A stretch of DNA of 50,696 nucleotides from assembly GCA_002495685.1 (NCBI GenBank), contig DAGJ01000003.1, positions 1-50,696 on the forward strand, in the 5' to 3' direction. Below are positions 37,479-45,081 of this stretch, one piece after another. The DNA comes from Methanobrevibacter sp. UBA412. GTDB taxonomy: Archaea; Methanobacteriota; Methanobacteria; Methanobacteriales; Methanobacteriaceae. The stretch's first letter is position 1; every line of letters begins with the position of its first letter. The translations under genes were made by a program, and so were the position numbers. Below the pieces are notes generated by a model, which did not search any database, was not told the DNA's origin, and saw nothing but the letters and a program-made list of their open reading frames with translations.

Positions 37479-37613
37479 TTAAATATTGTCATTTTCATAG
37501 TTGAAAATATAATCTACAGTTTGTATAAGGTTAGTTTTCTTTTTAACTTTTTTATTATTCTTTAATTTATCTTCTTTTTTTATTAAATCCTTATTTTCCT
37601 TATTATTGGACAT
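37479..37613 (-). CDS. Small basic hypothetical protein
   Basis: A 44-codon frame starting at ATG 37613 (MSNNKENKDLIKKEDKLK); an ATG five codons earlier (37628) is also in frame. The product is very Lys/Asn-rich and ends in LIQTVDYIFNYENDNI, which looks like a foldable tail. It sits just downstream of the zinc-ribbon gene at 37639-37950 on the same strand and may be cotranscribed. The Shine-Dalgarno is weak (GGAA). Real but doubtful. Confidence 0.35.
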   Translation of the reverse strand: MSNNKENKDLIKKEDKLKNNKKVKKKTNLIQTVDYIFNYENDNI

Positions 37614-37638
37614 AATAATTATTTCCATGTTTTAATTT

Positions 37639-37950
37639 CTAAAATTTTTTAAAAATAGTTAAATTTTTGTTAATTGTTTTAATAAAATCTTGTAATTGAT
37701 GATATAAATTTATTCTAAAATTCTTTATATAATGTTTTCTTTGATTTATTCTACTTGCAAGTGTATTGATGTATAATACTTCAGATATGCAGTATACAAG
37801 AAGTAAACCAATGTTTAATATTGCGAATATAGTTAATAAGAAGTATTGAAAATGGTGTGTTTGTTTTTTTTCTCCTTTTAATTTTGTCCCACATTTGTAA
37901 CAGTAAACTGATTCAAAATCATTTATGGTTTGACATTTTGGACATTTCAT
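37639..37950 (-). CDS. Zinc-ribbon membrane protein
   Basis: 103-residue protein: an N-terminal zinc ribbon (CPKCQTINDFESVYCYKCG), then a membrane helix (FLLTIFAILNIGLLLVYCI) and a basic C-terminal helix region (RKHYIKNFRINLYHQLQDF). The start is the ATG of MKCPKC at 37950, behind AAAGGATG; upstream codons in the frame lack a binding site. It is one of at least six proteins here that combine a zinc ribbon with membrane helices. Function unknown. Confidence 0.72.
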   Translation of the reverse strand: MKCPKCQTINDFESVYCYKCGTKLKGEKKQTHHFQYFLLTIFAILNIGLLLVYCISEVLYINTLASRINQRKHYIKNFRINLYHQLQDFIKTINKNLTIFKKF

Positions 37951-38197
37951 TTTATACTTACATCCTTTACTTTTTTTATATAATGGCATCCATTGTTTAT
38001 TTTATTAAATTGTATGTTCTTATATTGTTTATAGGTTAAATATTTTGTTATTTAATTTTTTAATTATTTTAGTAATTTATTTTCGAAATTATTAAAAGAA
38101 ATGAATTATAATATAATATTTATTCAAAAGTTATATGTTAAAAATAATTTAAATTTTTTCTATTTATAAAAAAAAGTTTGGAATAAGGTGATTTTTT

Positions 38198-38986
38198 TTG
38201 ATTGATTTTGATTTTAAAATTATGAGTTGTAATCTTAATGGAATTAAAAGTGCTAAACGTAAAGGTTTTCTTGATGTTGTGAGTGGTGAAAATCCTGATA
38301 TAATTTGTATTCAAGAAACTAGAACATGTTTAGATAATTTACCTGAAGATTTAATTAATATTCCTGGTTATATGAATGTTTTTTATAGTAATCCTAATCC
38401 TGTTTTATGTGGTGTTGCTATTTATAGTAAAGTTAAACCTTTAAGTATTCAGTCTGGTTTAAATATTGAGGAGGATATTGAGGGTCGTTTGTTACGTTTT
38501 GATTTCCCTGATTTTACTCTTATAAATGCTTATATTCCAAGTGGGAGTAATAAGTTAAGGTTACAGCATAAGCATGATTTTGTTTATAAATTATTTAATT
38601 ATGTTAAAGATTTGCATGATGAAGGTAAGAATGTGATTCTTTGTGGTGATTTTAACATCGCTCATGATAAAAGAGATCTTTATTTTAAAGAGTTTAAAAG
38701 TGCTGGATTTTTACCTGAAGAACGTAAGATGATTGATTGTTTCCTCAAGAGTGGTTTTAAAGATGCTTTTCGTGAATTATATCCTGAGGAGGAAAAGTTT
38801 TCTTGGATGTCTTGGAGAACTCGTAATAATCCTAATTTAGGTGGGGGTTTACGTCTTGATTATTTCTTTGTTAATGATGGTTTAATGGATTCTGTTGTTG
38901 ATTGTGAGATTAAGGATTTTAACTTATCTGATCATTGTCAATTGTTTTTGAAATTAAATTTGAAAAAGGAGAATGTTGAGGATTAA
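38198..38986 (+). CDS. xthA: Exodeoxyribonuclease III / AP endonuclease (copy 2)
   Basis: 262-residue paralogue of the AP endonuclease at 30594, with all catalytic residues: IMSCNLNGI, CIQETR, INAYIPSG, GDFNIAH, LDYFFVN and SDHCQL. The start is TTG 38198, 7 bases after AAGGTG. It is roughly half identical to copy 1, and both share the unusual SCNLNG opening, so they descend from an old duplication within the lineage. Codons end mostly in T, in contrast to the A/C-ending genes that follow. Two copies may split substrates, such as abasic sites versus uracil or 3'-blocked ends; that is inference. Confidence 0.92.
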   Translation: MIDFDFKIMSCNLNGIKSAKRKGFLDVVSGENPDIICIQETRTCLDNLPEDLINIPGYMNVFYSNPNPVLCGVAIYSKVKPLSIQSGLNIEEDIEGRLLRFDFPDFTLINAYIPSGSNKLRLQHKHDFVYKLFNYVKDLHDEGKNVILCGDFNIAHDKRDLYFKEFKSAGFLPEERKMIDCFLKSGFKDAFRELYPEEEKFSWMSWRTRNNPNLGGGLRLDYFFVNDGLMDSVVDCEIKDFNLSDHCQLFLKLNLKKENVED

Positions 38987-39026
38987 ATTTTTTTATATTT
39001 AATCCTAATTTTTATTTTTATTTTTT

Positions 39027-39329
39027 TTATCCTATGTTTATGTTTACGTGTAAGAATATTAATCCAAATAGTAGTATGTTTAGGAGTAATATTATTATTC
39101 CGCTGTTTTCATGTTTTGGATAGGTTATTATGATGTAGTAACTTAGTAGTAAGCTTAGTGTTATTGTTATTAGGCTTAGTGGTATTGGTTGTGTGTTGTT
39201 GCCTATTATGATTTGTGATATTGGTATTATTGAGAATAGTATTAGTAATGAAATTATTGTTATTAGGTAGTTTAGTCCTATTATTGTTTTTTCTTTTTTT
39301 GGTGTTGGTGTTTGGTTTTTTTCTTTCAT
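39027..39329 (-). CDS. Small membrane protein of the palindrome-linked island
   Basis: 100-residue protein with a polar Lys/Pro-rich N-terminus (KEKNQTPTPKKEK) and three hydrophobic segments (LITIISLLILFSIIPISQII, LSLITITLSLLLSYYIIIT, IIILLLNILLFGLIFL). Codons end predominantly in A or C, like those of 39509 and 39864 on the other strand. It is divergent from 39509. A minus-strand TATA box (TATATAAAG, about 39406-39414) and a CTAAC...GTTAG palindrome (39391-39404) lie in its promoter. Shine-Dalgarno is weak or absent. Family unknown. Confidence 0.65.
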   Translation of the reverse strand: MKEKNQTPTPKKEKTIIGLNYLITIISLLILFSIIPISQIIIGNNTQPIPLSLITITLSLLLSYYIIITYPKHENSGIIILLLNILLFGLIFLHVNINIG

Positions 39330-39390
39330 AGTTTATTTTTTCTTTTTTTTATCTTATTTAGTTTTAATGGTTTTTTTCTAAAAATTTTTA

Positions 39391-39404
39391 CTAACAATCG
39401 TTAG
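39391..39404. promoter_or_regulatory. Palindromic operator site 1
   Basis: CTAACAATCGTTAG has inverted 5-base arms CTAAC/GTTAG. It lies immediately downstream, in the minus-strand sense, of the TATA box TATATAAAG at about 39406-39414, between box and expected start of the 39027-39329 gene, a classical repressor position. Confidence 0.5.
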
Positions 39405-39433
39405 CTTTATATAGTATTTATTACAAAATAAAA

Positions 39434-39449
39434 ACTAACAAGTGTTAGT
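39434..39449. promoter_or_regulatory. Palindromic operator site 2
   Basis: ACTAACAAGTGTTAGT has 7-base arms ACTAACA/TGTTAGT around AG. It abuts the plus-strand TATA-like TATATATTT at about 39449, which would drive 39509. The centre lies 44 bases from site 1, about four helical turns. Confidence 0.55.
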
Positions 39450-39508
39450 ATATATTTTTTTTAATAAAAAAAATAACATTTGATAATAAAAATCATGGAG
39501 ATAAAAAT

Positions 39509-39772
39509 ATGGAAACAACAAGAATAAGAAAAACAGAAAATGATGCTCAATATGAAGAATTAATTGATGAATACATAACAAGAGGATACAAAACAGAACA
39601 AAGAGGAGAAAAAACCTGTAACTTAATGAAACCTAATTATGGATCAACTCCCTCCCATTTAATAGTAGCAATACTAACCTGCTGGTGGACATTATTTGTT
39701 GGAAACATAGTATGGGCAATATACAATTACTATCAAAACTCTGACCATGTAATAATAAAAAAACAATCTTAA
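39509..39772 (+). CDS. Small membrane protein of the palindrome-linked island
   Basis: 87-residue protein. A charged N-terminal half (NDAQYEELIDEYITRGYKTEQ..GEKTCNLMKPNYGS) is followed by one long hydrophobic stretch (HLIVAILTCWWTLFVGNIVWAIYNYY). The pattern of an acidic helix with I.EYI..GYK, then a basic KP.YGS and a WWT-containing membrane segment is shared by small proteins of many archaea and Bacillota with no known function. TGGAG lies before the ATG. Palindromic site 2 covers its promoter. Confidence 0.75.
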   Translation: METTRIRKTENDAQYEELIDEYITRGYKTEQRGEKTCNLMKPNYGSTPSHLIVAILTCWWTLFVGNIVWAIYNYYQNSDHVIIKKQS

Positions 39773-39792
39773 AAATAAATTAATAAAAGAAT

Positions 39793-39816
39793 AAACTAAC
39801 AAATGATTGTTAGTTT
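39793..39816. promoter_or_regulatory. Palindromic operator site 3
   Basis: Perfect 10-base arms AAACTAACAA and TTGTTAGTTT around a 4-base spacer. It has the same CTAAC/GTTAG core as sites 1 and 2 and lies 48 bases before the DUF116 gene and 21 bases after the 39509 gene. It could also act as a terminator for 39509, but the shared core favours a common DNA-binding protein. Confidence 0.5.
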
Positions 39817-39863
39817 AATTAATATTTTAAAAAAACACTAAAAAACAAGAAGGGTAAAAATAA

Positions 39864-40967
39864 ATGAGTATAACATACAACATAGAAGACCCAAATTACT
39901 ACAAAACAATAAACAAGTTCACAAACACAATCATAAAAGAAGAAAAAAAATACTTAACATACATAAACAATTACACAAAACATGCCAAAAATAAAACAAA
40001 AAAAGAAGCAATACTAGAATCATTAATAATAGGAACATACTGGAACAACTATATCCAAAATGCAATAAACCTAAACCAAAAAGACTACATAAAACTCACA
40101 AACTTATTAAAACAACGAGAAGAAAAAAAAGAACTAAAAAATGAAATAGACCAAATACGAGGACAATTAAACACAAAAATAATAAAAAATAATAAAACAC
40201 AAAAATCAAGAATAAAACTAAACTTACAAAACCTAAAAAAACTAATAAAATTCCTCGAAGCAACAGGAGAATTTAAATATGAAATAAAACACTTAAACAC
40301 ATTCTTAGACTATTTAGAAACATTAAACATTAATAAAATAGAAAAAATTTTAAGAGAAATCCAAAAATTCACAAAAAACTTCCAAGATAAAGCAGAAAAA
40401 ACTTTAGGAAAATACACAATAAACATAAAAGAATACTTAAAAACAAGTCAAATAAAACATAAAAACAAAGAGGACATTATACTCTGCTCAAGAAACATAA
40501 ATGAATACTACTTAGAAATGTTTGGAGCAGAAATAATGAACCAAATTAATCATCAAGAATTTCAAAAAAGACCAAGAAAAGCATTAATACTCCCAGGATG
40601 CATGAGACTACCAAAAAACATATGTAAAGGAGAAAAAACACACCTTGGAGATGTATGTAAAAAATGCAACGCCCAATGCCCTACTTACAAACTAAAAAAA
40701 CAAGGCGAAAAAGAAAAATTTGAAGTATATACAATAACTCATGAATCAGATGCATTTAAAAATGCAAGCCAAGAAGATAAAAAAGAATTAGGGATAATAG
40801 GGGTAGCATGCACATTAAACCTTATAAATGGTGGATGGAAAGCAGGAAGTTTAGGAATACCTGCGCAATGTGTAATCTTAGACCAAGTAGGATGCACAAA
40901 TCATTGGAGTGAAAAACCAAAAACAACAAAATTTAATATTAAGCAATTAAATACTATACTCATATAA
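39864..40967 (+). CDS. DUF116 family protein
   Basis: 367-residue protein. The N-terminal two thirds (1-235) are helical, charged and probably coiled-coil. The C-terminal third is a DUF116 domain with its conserved Cys set: LPGCMRLPKNICKG, CKKCNAQC, then GVACTLNLINGGWKAG and DQVGCTNHW. DUF116 Cys clusters suggest a metal or Fe-S centre, but no activity is established. The membrane segment common in other DUF116 proteins is not visible here. Codons are strongly A/C-ending (AAC, ACA, ATA, CTA), unlike the T-ending xthA just upstream. Palindromic site 3 precedes it and GAAGGG serves as Shine-Dalgarno. Confidence 0.82.
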   Translation: MSITYNIEDPNYYKTINKFTNTIIKEEKKYLTYINNYTKHAKNKTKKEAILESLIIGTYWNNYIQNAINLNQKDYIKLTNLLKQREEKKELKNEIDQIRGQLNTKIIKNNKTQKSRIKLNLQNLKKLIKFLEATGEFKYEIKHLNTFLDYLETLNINKIEKILREIQKFTKNFQDKAEKTLGKYTINIKEYLKTSQIKHKNKEDIILCSRNINEYYLEMFGAEIMNQINHQEFQKRPRKALILPGCMRLPKNICKGEKTHLGDVCKKCNAQCPTYKLKKQGEKEKFEVYTITHESDAFKNASQEDKKELGIIGVACTLNLINGGWKAGSLGIPAQCVILDQVGCTNHWSEKPKTTKFNIKQLNTILI

Positions 40968-40988
40968 AAATAGGAAAGATAAAAAAAC

Positions 40989-41273
40989 ATGACAATACCA
41001 ACACCATTAGAATTAATGATACCAATACTTGATTTTTCAAAAGATAAAGAAGAAAAAAATATAGATCAAACACTTGAATACTTAAAAGATAAATTTGAAT
41101 TAACCCCAGATGAGATTAATTCAACTAATACAAATGGACATTCTATAATAAGTAATAATATTAAATCTGCACGAAAATATTTAGTACAATCTGGTTTATT
41201 AGAATATACTAAAAAAGAATATGCTAAAATAACTGAAAATGGATTAAAAGTCCTTCAAAACAAAACACAATAA
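40989..41273 (+). CDS. Small winged-helix protein
   Basis: 94-residue protein resembling the N-terminal winged-helix domain of Mrr-type proteins: PTPLELMIPILDFSKDKEE, then a helical middle and KSARKYLVQSGLLEYTKKEYAKITENGLKVL, which gives the recognition helix and the wing. No nuclease domain follows, so it is a candidate DNA-binding regulator. It lies 21 bases after the DUF116 gene and could be cotranscribed with it. Whether it binds the nearby CTAAC palindromes is an open, testable possibility. Confidence 0.7.
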   Translation: MTIPTPLELMIPILDFSKDKEEKNIDQTLEYLKDKFELTPDEINSTNTNGHSIISNNIKSARKYLVQSGLLEYTKKEYAKITENGLKVLQNKTQ

Positions 41274-41450
41274 AAAACTATTTAATATAAAACTTTTTCT
41301 ATACTTTTTATTTAATCATTTATTTCTAAATTAATTTTAAAAATTAAAGAAAATATTTTCACTTAAACATTTAATTTAAAACATAAAATCAAATATACAT
41401 ATAAATATTGATTTAACCCTATTTTTCAATATTAACTATTAAATCGTAAA

Positions 41451-41473
41451 TTAAATCTTAATAACAGATTTAA
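41451..41473. promoter_or_regulatory. Inverted repeat before kinase gene
   Basis: Perfect 8-base arms TTAAATCT and AGATTTAA with a 7-base spacer. It lies about 80 bases before the kinase start at 41554. It is not followed by a T run, so an operator is more likely than a terminator. Confidence 0.35.
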
Positions 41474-41534
41474 TAAATAAATAATTGACCTATTTAATAA
41501 GATTTGCCCTATTTTTACTTTCAAAAGTTTAAAA

Positions 41535-41552
41535 AAACTTAAATTTAAGTTT
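41535..41552. promoter_or_regulatory. 18-bp perfect palindrome at kinase start
   Basis: AAACTTAAATTTAAGTTT is a perfect 18-base palindrome ending one base before the GTG start at 41554. A partial copy (TTTAAATTTAAGTTTTAG) follows inside the first codons. No Shine-Dalgarno fits between it and the start. Confidence 0.45.
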
Positions 41553-41553
41553 A

Positions 41554-43266
41554 GTGGATTGTTTAAATTTAAGTTTTAGTGTATTATTACCTTATAATGA
41601 TGGTGAAGACTTTTATTATCAGTATATTAATAATACTAAATTTTTCAGTAAAAGTTTTAAAAGATATGAAATTGGATTCTCTTATAAAAATTTATTTAAA
41701 ACATTACCTAACTTAAACCCATTAATATTCCTGCAAAGAGCATGGACAGAAAATAGGAAAGTTGATGTTAGTATTGAATTATATGAAGATAATATTTTAA
41801 TTTTAAGCTTTGAGTATTATATTATACGAGATAACAATCAATTATACATAATAAGTAAAACAGTAAATGATTTAATTAGTCATCAAAGGGAAGATGAAAA
41901 AATATCTAGTATGGGTAATACTGGGATAATATATGTGAATAAAGATGGATTATTAGTTTTTAGTAATGAAAAGATATCTGAAATATTTAATACTGATAAA
42001 ATGAATTTATTTAAGAATTTAAACTTTTATGAATTTATGGATAAATTTTCATTGTATGATAATGATTTTATCACAACTGATGAGTTTATGGATAAATTTA
42101 AAGCATTAACTAGTCATGAAATTAAAAGTATTACTTTAGAAGCAAATCCTAATATTGAAAAAGAAGAATATTATCATATAGAAGCTTTCCCTATAATATA
42201 TAAACAAAAAGAAGTTTATAGGATTGATTTTGAAAGGATAACAGAAAGTAAACAAAAAGAAATCTTAGCTTCTAGATTAAATAAAATCTTAAACACTATG
42301 GAAGAATTAGCAGAAATTGCACTTGGATACTATGATTATAAAACAAAAAATATTCAATGGACAAATGAGATATATGAAATGCTTGAAACAAGTCCAGAAA
42401 ATATTAATGTTTCCAATTTTGAGGATATTTATGAATACATAGTACCAGAAGATCGTATAATTCAAAAAGAAGCTTTAAGTCAATTAAGCATTACAAAACC
42501 TGATATTAACTTTATTGTAAAAATTAAAGCGGAAAAATCTAATATTAAGTATATTCATCATTATTATAAACTTTTCTTTAATCATTTCAATCAAAAGAGT
42601 TTACTTGTTATTTTTGCACAGGATGTAACTAAGAATGAGGAAGAGTTAAAACAAAAGGATATGCTTATTAAAGAGGTTCATCATCGTGTGAAAAATAATT
42701 TACAGATAATATTATCTTTACTTAACTTGGATTTACGTTTTAATTCTAATGATCCTTTAAGTATTATAGAAGATACTAGGATTCGTTTAAATTATATGGC
42801 TCAGTTACATGAAAAAATTTATAAATCATCAATTAATAATAATATAGATTTAAAGGATTATTTAGTTGATATTGCAAGTGGAATATTAACTATGTATAAC
42901 AGTTCTATAAAAATTAATAGTGATATGGATAGTGTTATTGTGGATTTAGATTTAGCAGTGCCTTTAGGTTTAATTCTTACTGAAATAATAAATAATACTA
43001 ATAAATATGCATTTCCTGAGAAAGATGGTAATTTTTATATTATTTTACGATTAAATGGAGATAAAGCTATTCTTGATTTATATGATGATGGTTTAGGTCT
43101 TCCAGAAAATTTTAAATTTGAGGATAGTGTTGGGTTAGGCATGACTGTTATTAAAAGTTTAACACAGCAATTAGAAGGAGAAATAAGTATAGTGCCTGAT
43201 AAAGGGGCTCATTTTAAGTTAATTTTACCAATTAAAGAAAAAAATTATAAATCTTTAAACCATTAG
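41554..43266 (+). CDS. PAS sensor histidine kinase, HisKA_2 family (shortened N-terminus)
   Basis: 570-residue soluble sensor kinase. It opens directly with SVLLPYNDGEDFYYQY, the motif that lies near residue 55 in the kinases at 175 and 19445, so about 45 residues present in those relatives are missing. A PAS-like unit at about 125-230 and another at about 250-360 follow, then HisKA_2 EVHHRVKNNLQ with His376/His377. The HATPase_c domain has an intact N box (EIINNTNKYAF) and G1 (YDDGLGLPEN). GTG 41554 is the first standard start after an in-frame stop, but no Shine-Dalgarno precedes it; leaderless initiation or 5' loss are possible. Its HisKA_2 region is very close to that of the next kinase. 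Confidence 0.85.
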   Translation: MDCLNLSFSVLLPYNDGEDFYYQYINNTKFFSKSFKRYEIGFSYKNLFKTLPNLNPLIFLQRAWTENRKVDVSIELYEDNILILSFEYYIIRDNNQLYIISKTVNDLISHQREDEKISSMGNTGIIYVNKDGLLVFSNEKISEIFNTDKMNLFKNLNFYEFMDKFSLYDNDFITTDEFMDKFKALTSHEIKSITLEANPNIEKEEYYHIEAFPIIYKQKEVYRIDFERITESKQKEILASRLNKILNTMEELAEIALGYYDYKTKNIQWTNEIYEMLETSPENINVSNFEDIYEYIVPEDRIIQKEALSQLSITKPDINFIVKIKAEKSNIKYIHHYYKLFFNHFNQKSLLVIFAQDVTKNEEELKQKDMLIKEVHHRVKNNLQIILSLLNLDLRFNSNDPLSIIEDTRIRLNYMAQLHEKIYKSSINNNIDLKDYLVDIASGILTMYNSSIKINSDMDSVIVDLDLAVPLGLILTEIINNTNKYAFPEKDGNFYIILRLNGDKAILDLYDDGLGLPENFKFEDSVGLGMTVIKSLTQQLEGEISIVPDKGAHFKLILPIKEKNYKSLNH

Positions 43267-43382
43267 TTTATGGTATATTATTTAAAATATTAATAATTTT
43301 GAAATTTAATATTACATTATTAAAATTTTTTCAATATATTTATTATACTTGAATAAATAAATTATATACAATATTAATTAAT

Positions 43383-43402
43383 GGTAGGAGTATTTTATTA
43401 TT
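43383..43402 (+). promoter_or_regulatory. Shine-Dalgarno followed by ATT start
   Basis: GGTAGGAG ends at 43390 and is followed by ATT 43397 and ATT 43400 at 6 and 9 bases. No ATG, GTG or TTG occurs in frame before 43430. The frame from ATT 43400 reads (M)LIFNFNFFGL, matching the MLIQITGFGIL start of the next paralogue. Confidence 0.6.
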
Positions 43403-45010
43403 TTAATCTTTAATTTTAATTTTTTTGGTTTGACTTTGATTACTGCAGGTATATTAGCTGCATGTCTCTCTCGTCATTATTATCATAGAAAAGAAGATAA
43501 AGTATTCTACTATTTCAGCATAATATCCTTTTTATGCTTTTTAAATTTCTTTTTTCAAGGTTTAGATACTATTACTGTTCCTTTTATACTTAAATCATTT
43601 TTTGGACAAATTTGTGTCTTAGGATATGCATTTATACCAGTATTTTTATTAATCTTAACTTATACAATAATAAACAATGGAAAAGATTTATCTAAAAAAC
43701 TTAAAATAGCTTTGTTATGTATACCTGTAATTTTTTGTTTAGTTGCTTTAAGTAATCCTTTAACTGGTTGGTATTATAATAATATTACTTATCCTAATCC
43801 TGGTTTTTATCAATTACAATTACATTACATTCCTAATTTTGGGGAAATAATTTTACGAACTTATAACTTTTTAATGATATTCCCCGTTATATTTATGAAT
43901 TTGAAAGCACTTATTCAAGATAAAAATTCTGAATATAGTACTATTTATAAAATAATGATAAGTGTAGGAATATCTATAGTCTTAATTAATTTATTTGTAT
44001 TTACTAAATTCGAACCTGGATTTAGTTGGGGACTATTATCTATTTTAGTTGGATATATAGTTTTATTTTTTGCAATAAACCTTTATAATCCATTTGAAGT
44101 ATTGCCAATTGTGAATTCAAAAATCATTAATGAAATAGATATATGTATCCTTTTTTTTGATGAAAAGAATAAATTATTATCAGTAAATCAAGCATGTACA
44201 GATTTAAATATATTTAATAATACTTTATATCAATCACCTGAAAATGTTTTTAAAGATAAACCTGAAATAATTGATTTTTACTATAAATCTGATTTGGATT
44301 CTTTTAGATTTAAACTTAATGATAAATGGTTAGAAATTGACAAGTCTGAAATGAAAGAAGAAAATCAAAAATTAGGTACTATTTTAAGTATTGAAGATGT
44401 TACAAGTAATATTTTTGAATTAGAGCAAAAAGACTTACTTGTAAAAGAAGTTCATCATCGGGTTAAAAACAATTTACAAATAATATTATCCTTACTAAAC
44501 TTAGATTTACGGTTTAATAGTGATGATTATATGTCAGTTATTAATGATACTCGTTTAAGATTAAGTTATATGGCAAGTTTACATGAAAAATTATATAATT
44601 CTTCATCTAATAATAATATTAAAATTAATGATTACTTACCAGATATTGCATTAGGAATTTTTAATATGTACAATAGCCATATTAAAATTGTTAAAGACTT
44701 AGAAGATGTTAATGTAAACATAGATATTGCAATTTCTTTAGGTTTGATTCTTACAGAAGTAATTAATAACACTATTAAATATGCTTTCCCTAAAGAAGAT
44801 GGACATTTCTTCATAAGATTTAAAACACAAAATGGTAAGGGTATCCTAGATTTATATGATGATGGTGTAGGATTACCAGAGGGATATAAAATTGAAGATA
44901 GTACTGGTTTAGGTATGACTGTTATACAAAGTGTTACCTCTCAAATTAATGGTGAATTAAAAATTATTCCAGATAAAGGAACTCATTTCAGAATAAAATT
45001 CCCATTATAA
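43400..45010 (+). CDS. Membrane sensor histidine kinase with 7TM-type sensor, apparent ATT start
   Basis: 536-residue kinase. About seven N-terminal hydrophobic segments (1-230) of the histidine-kinase 7TM sensor type, with conserved SFFGQICVLGYAFIPVF and LTGWYYNNITYPN, are followed by a PAS-like unit (about 235-335). Then comes HisKA_2 with EVHHRVKNNLQ, His352/His353, and HATPase_c with EVINNTIKYAF and YDDGVGLPEG, all intact. The 7TM module implies sensing at or in the membrane. A TTG start at 43430 would cut into the first membrane helix and lacks a binding site; ATT 43400, with GGTAGGAG 9 bases upstream, gives a start within one residue of the paralogue encoded next. Confidence 0.83.
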   Translation: MLIFNFNFFGLTLITAGILAACLSRHYYHRKEDKVFYYFSIISFLCFLNFFFQGLDTITVPFILKSFFGQICVLGYAFIPVFLLILTYTIINNGKDLSKKLKIALLCIPVIFCLVALSNPLTGWYYNNITYPNPGFYQLQLHYIPNFGEIILRTYNFLMIFPVIFMNLKALIQDKNSEYSTIYKIMISVGISIVLINLFVFTKFEPGFSWGLLSILVGYIVLFFAINLYNPFEVLPIVNSKIINEIDICILFFDEKNKLLSVNQACTDLNIFNNTLYQSPENVFKDKPEIIDFYYKSDLDSFRFKLNDKWLEIDKSEMKEENQKLGTILSIEDVTSNIFELEQKDLLVKEVHHRVKNNLQIILSLLNLDLRFNSDDYMSVINDTRLRLSYMASLHEKLYNSSSNNNIKINDYLPDIALGIFNMYNSHIKIVKDLEDVNVNIDIAISLGLILTEVINNTIKYAFPKEDGHFFIRFKTQNGKGILDLYDDGVGLPEGYKIEDSTGLGMTVIQSVTSQINGELKIIPDKGTHFRIKFPL

Positions 45011-45081
45011 AAAAAAATTTTTATATTTTGTAAGTTTTTAACCATTATTTTTAATAATAAGTTTAAACATAAAAAAATTTA

